A DNA stretch of 64,000 nucleotides, taken from positions 310,001 to 374,000 of the forward strand of contig JAJTUP010000019.1 in NCBI GenBank assembly GCA_021399435.1, given 5' to 3'. A program made the position numbers and the translations under genes. The stretch is from Diaporthe sp. PMI_573 (taxonomy: Eukaryota; Ascomycota; Sordariomycetes; Diaporthales; Diaporthaceae). The notes under the pieces are model-generated. The model ran no database searches, was not told the DNA's origin, and worked only from the letters and a program-made list of their open reading frames with translations. This document shows positions 43,507 through 54,526 of this stretch, in pieces; within the stretch, counting starts at the first letter, position 1, and every line of letters starts with the position of its first letter.

Positions 43507-44046
43507 TCACGCCATGGCAGCGAGCCCCAGAATCCCAGCGAAGGCCGTTACGATCCCCCTGGGGAGGTTGAGCATCCCCCAGTGGTCAACCAGATACTTC
43601 GCACTCTCCTCGCCCTGCTCCTCGACCTCGACGAACTCGACGGCCTTCATCTCCTCCGCTTTGCGCAAGATCTTCCAGTTGGTGGGAAGGACAAAAGCCG
43701 CAGTGTACGGCATTATGCTCAAACAGAGCAGGCCGGCGCCGAGGTAGGCCTTGGCCTTGGTCGCGGCGGCAGACCGGTGATGGTGATAGGACAGGAAGAG
43801 ATACGACAGGCCGGCGACGCTGGCCAGAGAAGGGTATATCACCCTCGTAAGTCTGTAGCTGTTTACCCACTGGCGCAGCATCAGGGGCGTGGGAGACTCG
43901 AGGAGGCGTGGCACGACGAGGATTGAGAGCGCCAGGTTGCTGCCTGCGGTAATGGTTGATAGGAAAATGGATGCTGCCTCAGTGGCGCGGATGGCTGGTG
44001 ATGATGATGATGATGGTTGAGACATGTTGTTGAGGTGTTTGCGCAT
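43507..44046 (-). CDS. DUF1772/anthrone-oxygenase-like membrane protein
   Basis: A single exon of 179 residues starts at the ATG 44046-44044; a second ATG seven codons in (MSQPSSSSS) is an equally possible start. Four hydrophobic segments are seen: TEAASIFLSTITAGSNLALS, a helix around YPSLASVAGLSYLFLSY, AYLGAGLLCLSIMPYTAAFV, and the C-terminal IVTAFAGILGLAA. The motif MPYTAAFVLPTNWKIL, followed by a short charged loop and WGMLNLPRG, is typical of DUF1772. Family members include cofactor-free anthrone oxygenases (HypC/EncC type) that oxidise polyketide anthrones. Its neighbour is a P450, so a role in secondary metabolism is plausible, but no polyketide synthase lies in the window. Confidence 0.88.
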   Translation of the reverse strand: MRKHLNNMSQPSSSSSPAIRATEAASIFLSTITAGSNLALSILVVPRLLESPTPLMLRQWVNSYRLTRVIYPSLASVAGLSYLFLSYHHHRSAAATKAKAYLGAGLLCLSIMPYTAAFVLPTNWKILRKAEEMKAVEFVEVEEQGEESAKYLVDHWGMLNLPRGIVTAFAGILGLAAMA

Positions 44047-44613
44047 TTGCTATGCAAGATTGAGAAACGATGGAAATGGTGCCTCCTTGATTTTGGGCGC
44101 AGTCATTCAAGTGAGTATAGATGTTCCGGGCGCGGAGGTGTGGAGAGTTGCAACGGCCACTGACGGACGTTTCTGAGGGGAAGTTGCGATGCGGTAGCGC
44201 ATGGGTGTCGTCAGCAACCCACCAAAAGAGTGTAGGCTCGAAGCCCTTGGCGGGTCGTTTTGTCCCCACGAACTGCTGATACGGCCGGACATTGCTCCAG
44301 TACAAGTCTTTGTCCAGCTGCGCTGCCTTGAAAACGATGCGCCGTAATACGTACTTATGGAGCATTGAGCAAGACGTGTTGAAGTGATTTGAAGTGAGCA
44401 CGCGTGCTTGGAGCAGCAGAGCCGATCGGGAACCCCCTCCCCTATCTATGAGATGCACGATCATGTGTGGATACAAAATGTATTTCTATCCTCTTGATTT
44501 ATACATTGTATATCGTACATTGTACAGACATTATGTAGCACAATGCGTCAAGCACAGTGAGCGGAGACATTCCTCACAACCCCCAATTGTTATAGCCACC
44601 CCGCCCGGTCAAC
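44047..44613. other. Spacer between DUF1772 gene and AspRS
   Basis: It holds the upstream region of the DUF1772 gene and the 3' end of the mitochondrial AspRS gene. No gene or RNA is recognised. Confidence 0.45.
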
Positions 44614-47032
44614 TCAGTCCTCCTTCTCAGACTTGAGATGATACGTCCTCCATTCTTCCTCAGTGACCTTCCCTGGTGCCCTCGCAACGGGCTCATCTCC
44701 CTTCTTGCTCTTGGGGAAGGCGATCACATCCCTCACGCTCCCCGTAAAGCTCAGCGTGGCGATCAGCCTGTCCCAGCCGAACGCGAAGCCTGCGTGCGGC
44801 GGGCACCCTGCCCTCAGCGCCTCTAGAAGGTGGCTGAAGTGGCTGATACCCTCGTCACTCATCTTGAGGACGTCCCGGAAGATATACTCCTGCAGTGCGG
44901 CGATGTGGATACGGCGCGAGCCGCCGCCGAGCTCCACCCCGTTCAGGACGAGGTCATAGTGGTCCGCCTTCACCTTTAGGGGGTCCGTGGCCAAGAGGTC
45001 GAAGTCCTCGGGGTTCAAGGGCGCCGTGAATGGGTGGTGCGTGGAGGAGAAGCCGCTGGCACCGTGCTGGCCTTCTGCTGGGTCTGACGACTCGGTGTTG
45101 GGCGTGAAGAGCGGGAAACCCGTCACCCAGAGGAACTTGAAGGTATTGTCGGGCGGTAGGAGCCCCTGAGCGACTGCCTCGGCGTATATGTGCCTTCGCA
45201 AGTCCCCAAGCGCGGTGGAGCCGCCTTCGAAGGGCTTGTTGGGCCGTGCTTGGATGACGAGCACGTCCCCTTGCTCGAGGTCGGAAATCTGTGGGAGGCC
45301 TGAGCCGCTGGCGTCCAGCACGGCCGAAGCTGCCTCGTGACCTAGTGGTGAGAGACCAGAGAGAGGCTTGCTGGAATCGATCGTCAGGGGGACGGGTTGA
45401 CCGTCTGGATTTTGTCGCAAGGGCTTGGGGAGGTTGTCCCAAACGGATTTGATGAAGTCCTTGGAGGGACCGTCGAAGCGGAACACACAAGCCTCGACGA
45501 TAGGGTTCTCAAGATCCGATATCATGGAGGTGAAATTATGTGGTAGGATGTGGTCGATCCGTTGGATCTTCGGTCATTGTCAGTGGTATTGTACGCATAC
45601 TGTCTGATAGAAGTACGAACCTTGTTTGGTATTCTTAGGTCTGGTTTGTCCGATCCGTGGAGAGACATGGCCTCATGATAAGTGGTACGTGGAAACTCTG
45701 CTTCTATAGCAGGGTACTCATCGGCATCCGTCATGCCATCTGACCTTTCAGTTGGGCACAAGGCTCCATTGACCTGGCGCGTTTGCCATAATCCGCGCAT
45801 GATATCGTACACTTCGTGAATAAGGCTTTCGACGAGTCTCATCACATCCTGGCCTTTTGCGAATGACATCTCCAGATCAAGCTGTTGCACAAAAAAAACC
45901 GCATCAATACACAACACAAGCAGTAGAATTGGACATGAAATGGTAATCGGACATGAAATAGTAATCGGACAGAAGGAGTGATATCTTTCTCACCTGTGTG
46001 AACTCGGGCTGTCTATCCGCGCGAAGGTCTTCGTCACGGAAGCACCTTGCAAGCTGATAGTAACCCCTCACACCCGCCGCCATGAGTATCTGCTTGTACT
46101 GCTGTGGGCTTTGGGGCAGTGCGTAGGCATAACCAGGCCGCCTGGTGGGGACCAGAAATTCTCTTGCGCCCTCTGGCGTAGACTTGAAGAGGATCGGTGT
46201 CTCCACCTGAAGGAAGCCCAATCGAATGAGAACATCGACGGCAGCTTTCGTGACAGAATGACGGAATGCGAGCCTTTTCTGGAGGGCCTCGTCGAACCTC
46301 AACTGTAGGTGCCGAGCATGTGGCGGAAATTGAGCGCCTTCTGATATGATGATATCCCGAGGAAAAGGGCTGAGGAGGTGAACATGTTGTAAAGTTAGGT
46401 CGTAGTGGCTAATATTCCTGGGAAAGTTCCGGCCGAACTCCTTGTGAACATCGGATGTCTTAACACCGTCAATGATACCAGCGAGGCTGACAGAGCTCCA
46501 TGCTGGGACTTGTTTGAGAGCCCTGTGCAACTGATGTTGCGGGGAGTCCTTCTCTTCCCACGAGGACTTGAACTGAAACGACGGCCCGCCGTCCACGACG
46601 AGGTTGACAAAGCTCAACTTGGATGAGATGTCTCTGCGCTTGGATATGAAGCCATGTACAGTTACAGCCTTTCCATTTTGGAAGTCTCCAGCTGGGCTCT
46701 GCGTCGGGGCGTTGACTGTCCCAACCATCGTGAGCAACTGGCTATGTAGTCGGCGGGCTTTGGACATATTACATACAGTAGTCTTTGAAGTCTTGAAACT
46801 TTTGTGGAAGACCCTTGGCATCAGCCGCGGGCGCACCTGACCCTTTCGTGTCGTCATGCAGGTTGCGGCGGTGGCACCAGGTGAGGCTTTGCCCTCGACG
46901 AGCCCAGTTCCCGTGGATGAGACCAGCGGCAGCATCACCCGACTTCAGCCCGGGTGGAAGCGGACTTGGGCTGGATCGTGTCTTACAGGGCAGCCTCAGG
47001 TTCACGAGACCCCGCACTGAAGGCAACCGCAT
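44614..47032 (-). CDS. MSD1: Mitochondrial aspartyl-tRNA synthetase
   Basis: Four exons, 47032-46777, 46691-45994, 45881-45621 and 45567-44614, give 722 residues with all joins in phase. The N-terminus ([19 protein letters not shown]) is a typical mitochondrial presequence, with few acidic residues. An OB-fold anticodon domain follows ([27 protein letters not shown]). The class II core has motif 1 near [31 protein letters not shown], written here as one region of about residues 225-255. Motif 2 is [21 protein letters not shown] and is followed by TQLDLEMSF across an exon junction. Motif 3 is [13 protein letters not shown]. The bacterial-type layout with a GAD-like insert between motifs 2 and 3 fits the mitochondrial enzyme, which charges tRNA-Asp in the matrix. 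The first and last introns are the least certain. Confidence 0.93.
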
Positions 47033-49294
47033 TGCAAGTTTGACTTGACGGTGTGCATTGGTGGGCTGTAGAAAGCACCTCTATATCGAGATCATGAGAG
47101 ATGCACCCACCTGCAAGACGATTTGATACTGCTGGCTGAGCTCGGCAGAGCCAGAGGTACATCGCGCTTGTACCTGCGCGACGGGCGACGGCCGGATCCA
47201 CCAAGAGGCGGATGTGATTGGCCAAGAAAGGACCTCGGTGGGTCCTAGCCTGCTGGACAGTCCATATCTTGCAGCTCGCGTCGAGCACAGCTTTCTGAAT
47301 TTTCTCTCTTCTCCTGCAAGAAGTTGATCCTTCCAATTCATAACAATGTGAGTTGCAACGCCACAAACAAACCCAAAGACCACACATCCTCCGACATGAA
47401 TACTGACGGGCGACGCAGATGATGAAAGCCAGCGTGTTCCAGATGATCGAACCCGCCTCTCCGTCGCAGCCAAGGCTCTCCCCTCGTGGGCTTCAGGGCC
47501 TGGTTGCGACGAGAGGATTGGGTTCATGAAATAAGCGTTCGACACACGTTGACCTTGTTTATTCGGACGCCACACGGCATCTCTGACCCAAGTTTGAATT
47601 GGAAGGATTCTCATCGTCCCTTTGCGGCTCTCTGCGACTGTTTGTTGGTCGGTGGCACTGGTGTTGATATCAAGTGGTCACCGGTTTGTGGTACACCACC
47701 AGTCCATGGTTCTGGTCGCAACCCATACCTTTTTTTTTTATTCCATGCCGTTTTACGTGGCAAGTGTCGCGTGTACTGGGGCGTGGTTCAGCTCATTTCA
47801 GCATTGACACATGCCGACGGCTTTTGTACTCTCCGACGTGGTGCTCATTATCGTTGGTGCTCGGTAGTTCTGAGACTTCAAACCCAACTTTCCCGATCTC
47901 CTCAAGTTCGAAGGATACTTTTGCAAGGTCCCTCCTGAGCTTGCACCAGAACCCTGTGTGTGAATCTCACCTGTCATCGGTTTCGAGTTGGCGATCATTT
48001 GTGCTTTAGGTCTTATTTACAGTGACACAGGCCGAATAGAACATTCTCAATACAAATCAATCACACGTAGAAAAAAAAAAGTCGGCTGCCGTGCTTTGAC
48101 GATGCTTTGGTTTCTACGCTGACATGTCACCAAATGCTGAGGGGTTGCCCCTGCTTGTCAGGGCGATGTTTCACGAAACAGATGGGCCATGGGCATTTGG
48201 GCTGATGTTTGGATGCGACACTAAGCCGTCCTGGGTGGTAGCATACCGCGAGACGGTGAGGTGCTGTGTAATGAGGCTCTACACTGCACAAGCGACCTGG
48301 AATGGACGTTGCCATACTGCGAAGAATCGCACAGTGAACCCTTGGATCTGCTCGTCCTCGTAGTGACATGGCGACAGCATCAATTGAATTTTCCGTATAG
48401 GCATACTACATTACTACCTAGATAGGTCCCTAGGTAGGTACCTAGGTGCGTATTCTGCTGGGTCATGTCTCCAGTACTCCAGCAGCCGACCCACCTGTTC
48501 CTGACCCTGCGTCAGGCGTCTGGGGCCGTTCAGCTCTCCGAGCCCAACCAGAAACGGCACCACGCCGCCCAGGGGGTCACCTAGCAAAACGTCGGTGCTG
48601 CCGTTAGCCCGGGTACCGTGGTGGCAGGTGCAGGGTGGGAAGGGGAAGGCGTAACCTTTGGGCTGTGGGAAGGACACGCCCAAGGACCACCAGGTTGAAC
48701 CGACGCTACCTTTGAACTCGTCAACCTCATCCTGTTCCCGTCCGTCTGCCTTCCACAGTACCACCGACTGTCGCACCTCCGGGGTAGTCGACCAAACATC
48801 TCGGACCGTGCTCCCGACCGTCTCACAGGCTGCCTGTCTTTGTGTTGTTCCATCAGGCGACTCGTACATAATTATCCCTTTAGATTATACTCAGATTCGC
48901 TTACACCCGCAGCTTGGGGTACCTTGCTTTTGATCGCGCACCGCAACCCCCCGTTAATGCCATGGCCGCCCTCTGAACTGCCTCCCGACATCACCCTCTC
49001 ACTCCGCCCCTTTTGTGGTGCTTGGCCTTCCGTGAATACCGACCGGCCGACCCATCGTCATTGTCATTGTCATTTTCCCAGGGCCCCAGCCGCTGTCGCA
49101 TCACTCAGAACGCCGCAGCTCCCTTCCCTCGGTTGGAGCCCATCTCAGCCCAGCCTGCTCCACTGCCCGCCAATCTCGCTGCCGACTAATCTCCGTGCCT
49201 TTTTGACGACCTGCCGCTGCACCACGTCCTCCCGAACAGCGCACTGCGTGCCTGACTGCGTATCACGCCTTACCCCAGCCCCGAGACCGTCAAG
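47033..49294. other. Divergent intergenic region, AspRS and AP180
   Basis: About 2.3 kb lies between divergent starts. A 177-codon minus-strand frame (47081-47614) and a 188-codon plus-strand frame (48840-49406) were examined; neither has domain features, and the latter overlaps the AP180 5' end. A cluster of CCTAGGTA-type palindromes lies at 48417-48447. Confidence 0.45.
48417..48447. repeat. Cluster of CCTAGGTA-type palindromes
   Basis: CCTAGATAGG, CCCTAGGTAGG and TACCTAGGTG follow one another within about 30 bp. Similar sequences recur at about 53525-53565 and 63845-63857 in this window, each time in non-coding DNA. Confidence 0.6.
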
Positions 49295-51418
49295 ATGGCA
49301 AGCTCCTTCGAAAAGTCCGTCAAGGGCGCCACCAAGATCAAGGTCCGTCACCGCCTGCCGGGTCACCGGCACGATACCACACGATGCGACGCGCCACCCG
49401 CGTTGATGAGCGCTGGATGTGCACGACCTCATCGCTAACTGTCAATTCCACTATAGGCCGCGCCCCCAAAGACGAAATACATCGAGCACATCCTGATAGC
49501 GACCCACTCCGGAGAGGCTGGAGTGGGTGAGGTCTTTCGAGCGCTGCAGCACCGGCTGAGAGATTCAACATGGACCGTTGTCTTCAAGAGCTTGATTACT
49601 GTACACCTGATGGTCAGGGAGGGCTCGCCGGATGTAACGCTGGCTTATCTGTCGAAACACCGGAACATGCTGGCAGTGAGCATGTTCTCCGACGGTTAGT
49701 CTACGCCCGCCTCGCAGATGTTCGGGACGCGCAGTCGTGCCCCAGCAACCTTGCGACAAGATGCTGACCCACGGACAACAGCCCAGACGCAGGGACGAAA
49801 CATACGGCATTATGCCAACTACCTATCCGAACGAGCGCGTGCGTATCGTGACACGAAGATCGACTGGGTGAGGGGCAGGGAGAGCCGCATGGATACGGTG
49901 TCCGTGGAGAAAGGCCTGTTGAGGGAAACGGAGGCTATCCAGAACCAGCTCACGGCCCTCCTCAAATGCGATGTCCGTGGACCCGTGCAACATTTTGGAG
50001 GTTCTTTTTCGGCTGACAGCAAGCTAGGTTATGGACAACGAGCCCGAAAACGAAATAACAATTACGGTCTTCAGGCTGTTGGTGCTGGATCTTCTAGCCC
50101 TGTTCCAGGTGCTCAACCAGGCACTCATCAACATCCTAGGTAAGACGTGTGTGAAAGCTCAGGCTGTACCGCCAACTGACCCTGGTTTCTAGGTCACTTC
50201 TTTGAGATGTCCAGGGTCGACGCGGAAAGAGCTATGGATATTTACCGCAATTTCACCAAACAGACGGACGTGGTCGTTCAGTACCTCGGCGTGGCCCGCC
50301 AATATGAGCACCACACCAGGGTCGAGGTACCTAAGCTCAAGCACGCTCCCGTCAACCTCGGACGGCAACTGGAGGATTATCTCAACGATCCCGATTTCGA
50401 GATTCACCGAAGGCAGTACTTGGCCGAATTGGAGGCCAAGAAGGGCAAAGGGGGCTCAGGGGCGTCCAAACCGTTCTTCGCCTCGAAGAGTGAATCCGCT
50501 TCCAAACCAGCCTCCAACTCACCGTTCCCTAATGCGAACGGATCGTCGTCAACAGAAAGCAAGCCAGCGCCGGCTAAGAACCCGAATACCGACTTGATCG
50601 ACTTCTTCGACTCGATAGAGCAGAACCAGACGCCTTTGGGCGCTCAGCCCACCGCTCAGCCCGGCCAGATGGGCAGCTCGCCTTGGGGACCAGAAAATGG
50701 CTTTCAGCAGCAACAAGCCACGGGCTTCCAGAATGGTTTCGTACCACAGCAAACAGGATTCCAGTCGACGAATCCGTTCCAGCAACAGATGGGAAATTTC
50801 CAACCACAGCAACAAGCCCCTCCGCCACAGCTGCAGCCTTCTTTCACCGGTGCTGGCTTCGGTGGTTTTACCCCTCAGCCTGGTTACCAAAACTCGTTGG
50901 CTCCTATACCACAGGAGTCTGCGGTTTCTACGTTCCAGACGGGCGCATCGATGCCCAACCTTCTAGCACCACAGCAAACCACCAATCCCTTCCGCCAATC
51001 TATGTTGACAGGCCAGCCGACTGGCATGAGCGCCCAGTCGGCACCCACAAGTCCGCCTGCACTCCAGCCGCAATACACGTCTACCAACCCATTTGCTCGT
51101 TCAGCCTCGGCAGCTGGCAACCCGTCTCCGTTTCAATCTCCTCCGCCAGCGGCACCACTGCAACCCATGGCAACCGGTACCAATCCATTTGCGAAGAACT
51201 TTGGCGCTGCTCAGCAACCACAAAGACCAGCAACGAGTGCCGGTCTGGCACCTCAGCCGACGGGGACGACAAATCCGTTCCGGCAGTCGCAGTTTGTCAA
51301 CCACAACACAGGCATGGGTTGGCAGCATAATCAACAGTCGATGGGCGGTGGCCTGGACAATCTCCAGACAATGCCCGTATTCCCCCGGCCAGCTCAACAG
51401 AGTCCGTGGCAGCAGTGA
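49295..51418 (+). CDS. YAP1801: Clathrin adaptor AP180 (ANTH domain, NPF repeats)
   Basis: Five exons, 49295-49342, 49457-49694, 49782-49972, 50028-50139 and 50193-51418, give 604 residues. The ANTH domain spans about 1-290. It starts with FEKSVKGATKIKAAPPKTKYIEH, whose Lys-rich loop (KxTKxKxxPPKxKHxx type) binds PtdIns(4,5)P2. It continues with WTVVFKSLITVHLMVREG and NEITITVFRLLVLDLLALF. The unstructured tail has a clathrin-box-like DLIDFFDSI (about 405) and five or six NPF motifs (TNPFRQS, TNPFARS, TNPFAKN and others) that bind EH-domain proteins such as Pan1/Ede1. It acts at the plasma membrane in clathrin-mediated endocytosis, helping coat assembly and cargo recycling. Introns 1 and 3 both start GTCCGT, an unusual donor. 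Confidence 0.94.
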
Positions 51419-52059
51419 TTAGTAATTACAACGAGTCTGATTTTTGACCAAGGAGCAATGCAACGATGTTCGAACGAAAAATACTTTCGCCCATTGTGTT
51501 CTCTGGTCTGTCTTGCAGTTCTGTGTTTGCAGAGCGTGGCGTTCAGGACGGCTTGATTATGGACGGGTGGATGGCTTTTTATAGGCTTGGGAAGGAAAGT
51601 CGACGGCTGGAGGCTGCGAATGTCAGGGGCTGTTCAAGGTCGAGGGTCTGGCTAATGTAGAGATATTGAAGTCCTGGGCCTGGTGCGTTCTCACGCAGCC
51701 GGCACGGGTGCGTTCAAGATTGCACGCTCTAGAACTTAATGGACGTGGTGTCCGTATGATTTTGTATTGGATCATGGTGCTCTTGCTCTGTGGCCCATTC
51801 ATCGAGCAGTTTCCGCCCCGCTGCTCTGCCGTACTCCAATTCACCCTCAGACAGCCAGATGGTGTATTTTCTTAACCCGAGAAAACGGCCCTGACCACCA
51901 CGGTCTCGAGCCTTGACAAACGCCGTCGCTATGCAATCATCAAACCCCCCCGTCAATCTCGACTAGATCGACTCAAGCTACTCAAGATAATTCCCGTAGG
52001 CCGCGCAGGACAGACGAGGCACGTCCGCCGGCCGTGTTATGGGCCTCCGGCTGGTCCTC
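51419..52059. other. Convergent 3' region of AP180 and TFB3
   Basis: No gene is seen between the two stop codons. Small frames on both strands lack protein character. Confidence 0.45.
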
Positions 52060-53313
52060 TCAGCCATCCACCTCCATCTCGATGGGTTGCTCGACCTTGA
52101 CCACGTCCTCCCCCCTGGCCTCCTGCTCGACCTCGCGATCCATCTCTAGCTTCACCTCGGCCCTCTCCCTCTTGACGGCCGTCCTCGCGGCCTCATCACC
52201 AACCCCGTCCGCCTGCGCGGCCAGGCCCGCACCACCCGTAGCTACGTCCCCAAAGTCCAGGCCCAGCTTGCCCGTCTCCTTCTCGTCGTTGACGAACACA
52301 GACATGCCGGCAAAGGCCTCGAACATGGCCCGGGCGTAGTACTCCGGCACGCTGTACCCGCCCGCCGTGTACTTCTGGTCGTGTTTCGCGCTGTCGAGGA
52401 AGGGGTTCTTGTAGTCCTTCTCGAGCTTGTACCAGGTGCTGCTCAGGTCCAGCTTGCCAAAGGGGTCGTAAGGGCCCGTGTCGGCGTCCCTCGCCGCGTC
52501 GCCCTTCTTTTTCAGGCCGCGGATGGATAGGCCACCCGCAGCTGCCGCGGCGGCCCGGCGCAGGGCAGCGGCCTCCGAGGCGGCGAGCTCCTCCTTGCGG
52601 TGCTGCCCGCGGCGCTTAAGCATGACCTTTGTGGCCTGGCCCTGCGGGGCGCGGGCCAGGGTGTCGAGGTCGTCCTCGCGCTGCTTGATCTTGGCCTGGC
52701 GCTCCTCCTCCTCGGCCTGGGCGGCCTCGGCGCGGCGCTGGCGGGCAGCCTCCTTCTCGGCGGCGATCTGCCTGCGGGTGGACTCCTTCTGCCGCTCGCC
52801 CATGCGCTTGTTGCGCTCGATCTCGAGCTTGTGCTCGTCCTCCCACTGGAGCAGCTTCTCGTTGGCGACGGCCTGGTCGGCGGGCCCGCCGTACACGAGG
52901 TCCATGGTCAGGGCCTCCACCATCTCCAGGTACTCGTTGTAGGAGGACAGGTCTTCGAACTCATCCTCGCTGCGGTTGAAGACGGCGGCCACGCGGCGTC
53001 GGATGTCGACCTCACGCTCGACGGACAGGTCTGAGAAGACGGGCTCGCGGAAGTTCTTCTTGCGCAGTGTCCTGTGGCAGCCGACGTAGGGGCACTGGTT
53101 GGGCCCGTTCTCGAACAGCCGGTCGACGCAGTTGTTGCAGAGCGGGTGGTAGCACTCTGGGTTGATGAGGAATCGCATCGACTTGTTCATGTACCGGAGG
53201 GTCTTGCAGATGGGGCACTGCTCCTCGCCGTCGGTGTTGGTCAGGGCGATTGCCTGGATCGGGGCTGCCACGGGCCCGGCGCGGGGGGCGGGGGCCCCTG
53301 GTTTGCGCGACAT
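52060..53313 (-). CDS. TFB3: TFIIH subunit TFB3/MAT1 (CDK-activating kinase assembly factor)
   Basis: A single exon of 417 residues starts at the ATG 53313-53311. An N-terminal C3HC4 RING finger (about 33-80) runs CPICKTLRYMNKSMRFLINPEC as separate segments through CNNCVDRLF to CPYVGC. The MAT1 motif HRTLRKKNFREPVFSDLSVEREVDIRRRV follows it directly (about 79-110). A long charged coiled coil (about 150-225) leads to a C-terminal region with YDPFGKLDLSSTWYKL and YARAMFEAFAGMSVF, which in the family contacts Kin28/Ccl1 (Cdk7/cyclin H). Tfb3 anchors the kinase to core TFIIH in transcription initiation and DNA repair. The extreme C-terminus is acidic and Val/Glu-rich. It is divergent from nudC. 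Confidence 0.95.
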   Translation of the reverse strand: MSRKPGAPAPRAGPVAAPIQAIALTNTDGEEQCPICKTLRYMNKSMRFLINPECYHPLCNNCVDRLFENGPNQCPYVGCHRTLRKKNFREPVFSDLSVEREVDIRRRVAAVFNRSEDEFEDLSSYNEYLEMVEALTMDLVYGGPADQAVANEKLLQWEDEHKLEIERNKRMGERQKESTRRQIAAEKEAARQRRAEAAQAEEEERQAKIKQREDDLDTLARAPQGQATKVMLKRRGQHRKEELAASEAAALRRAAAAAAGGLSIRGLKKKGDAARDADTGPYDPFGKLDLSSTWYKLEKDYKNPFLDSAKHDQKYTAGGYSVPEYYARAMFEAFAGMSVFVNDEKETGKLGLDFGDVATGGAGLAAQADGVGDEAARTAVKRERAEVKLEMDREVEQEARGEDVVKVEQPIEMEVDG

Positions 53314-53778
53314 GGCGGGCGAGGGAGATGGATCAGGAGCTTTGTGACGAGCGGCTCATCGGGTTCGAAGTGTCGCAGTTCTGGATAGGGTCGAGGTCGA
53401 GGGGGAGAGTCGCGGCGGAGAGGTATGTTGATCAGAGGAAGGTGGGACACGTTCGAGGTTGACAAAAGGGCACGTCAAACATATGAAGTGGATGATCCGA
53501 GGATCAACCCATGCTAAGCTACGTACCTACCCAACCTGCCTGCCTACCTAGGTACCTGGGGTACCCGGCCACCTGGAGCAGGGGTGAGCTTCTAGATGCT
53601 CGGGTGTGGGTGGGTGCCTGCAGGTGTTGGAAGCGACGCTGGAGCTCTCAAAAAGTTGCCCCGCCATCCATCCAGATCCAGCGCTGGCTGCTTCCCCCGC
53701 CAGCCTTCTATAGCTTCGACCAGCTTCCACGATTCTGAAAAGTTTCAACACCAGACAGCTTACTGCAAACCACACAAG
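53314..53778. promoter_or_regulatory. Bidirectional promoter, TFB3 and nudC
   Basis: This 465-bp segment separates divergent start codons. It contains a CCTAGGTA-type cluster with TACCTACC, CCTACCTAGGTACC and GGGGTACC at about 53524-53567, a palindrome type also seen elsewhere in the window. No clear TATA box. Confidence 0.5.
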
Positions 53779-54526
53779 ATGACGGACAACGGTACGAGAT
53801 CCAGACTGACTGCGCAGCGGCTTCTTGTCTTTCAAGAGTGTTCTTCACCTACAGTCAAGCTGACATCTTCGCAGAACCCACCGCCGCCGAACAAGCAGCC
53901 GCCCGCGCCAAGGAGCAGGCCGAGCAAGATGCCCTCCCCTACAAGTGGCAGCAGACTATTGGTGACGTAGATGTCACCTTCGCCGGAATACCAGGCAACT
54001 TCAAGAGCAAGGACTTGGTCGTCGAAATCAAAAAGCAGAGCTTAAAGGCCGGCATCAAGGGACAGGACCCCGTAATAAGTGTATGTACGCTCCCCGCCAC
54101 TGCCCTCGACCCCGAAGCAGCAGAGAGGATGCGATCACAGACCAGAAACACTGACGCAAGCTCCGCGCGGAACAGGGCGACCTCCACCAGCCAATCCATG
54201 TCGACGAGAGCACCTGGACGCTCACGTCCGCGTCGGACGGCACCAAGACGGTCGAGATCCACCTGGACAAGGTCAACAAGATGGAGTGGTGGCCGCACGT
54301 GGTGACGGGCGCCCCCAAGATCGACGTCACCAAGATCACGCCCGAGTCGTCTAAGCTGTCGGACCTGGACGGCGAGACGCGCGGCATGGTCGAGAAGATG
54401 ATGTACGACCAGCGCCAGAAGGAGGCCGGCAAGCCCACGAGCGACGAGCAGAAGAAGGCCGACATCCTCAAGAAGTTCCAGGCCGACCACCCGGAGATGG
54501 ATTTTAGCAACGCCAAGATCAACTGA
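53779..54526 (+). CDS. nudC: Nuclear movement protein NudC
   Basis: Three exons, 53779-53791 (13 nt), 53875-54080 and 54176-54526, give 189 residues, close to Aspergillus NudC. The second join was placed at CAG before GGCGAC because it gives [18 protein letters not shown], as in the family. The body is a CS (p23-like) domain: [33 protein letters not shown], then STWTL and [12 protein letters not shown]. The C-terminus has the NudC-specific [13 protein letters not shown] and [12 protein letters not shown]. NudC supports dynein/NudF-dependent nuclear migration and acts as an Hsp90-linked co-chaperone. The first exon encodes only four complete codons. Confidence 0.94.

Noticed and set aside
47081..47614. 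177-codon minus-strand frame upstream of mitochondrial AspRS
   Set aside because: No recognisable domain; it probably covers leader and promoter DNA of AspRS. A short exon cannot be excluded without RNA data.
48840..49406. 188-codon plus-strand frame before AP180
   Set aside because: Pro/Ser/Cys-rich chance frame across the AP180 leader and first exon in a different frame.
54163..54175. Earlier acceptor (GCAAG before CTCCGC) for nudC exon 3
   Set aside because: In frame, but adds residues absent from the NudC family; the next CAG gives the expected continuation.
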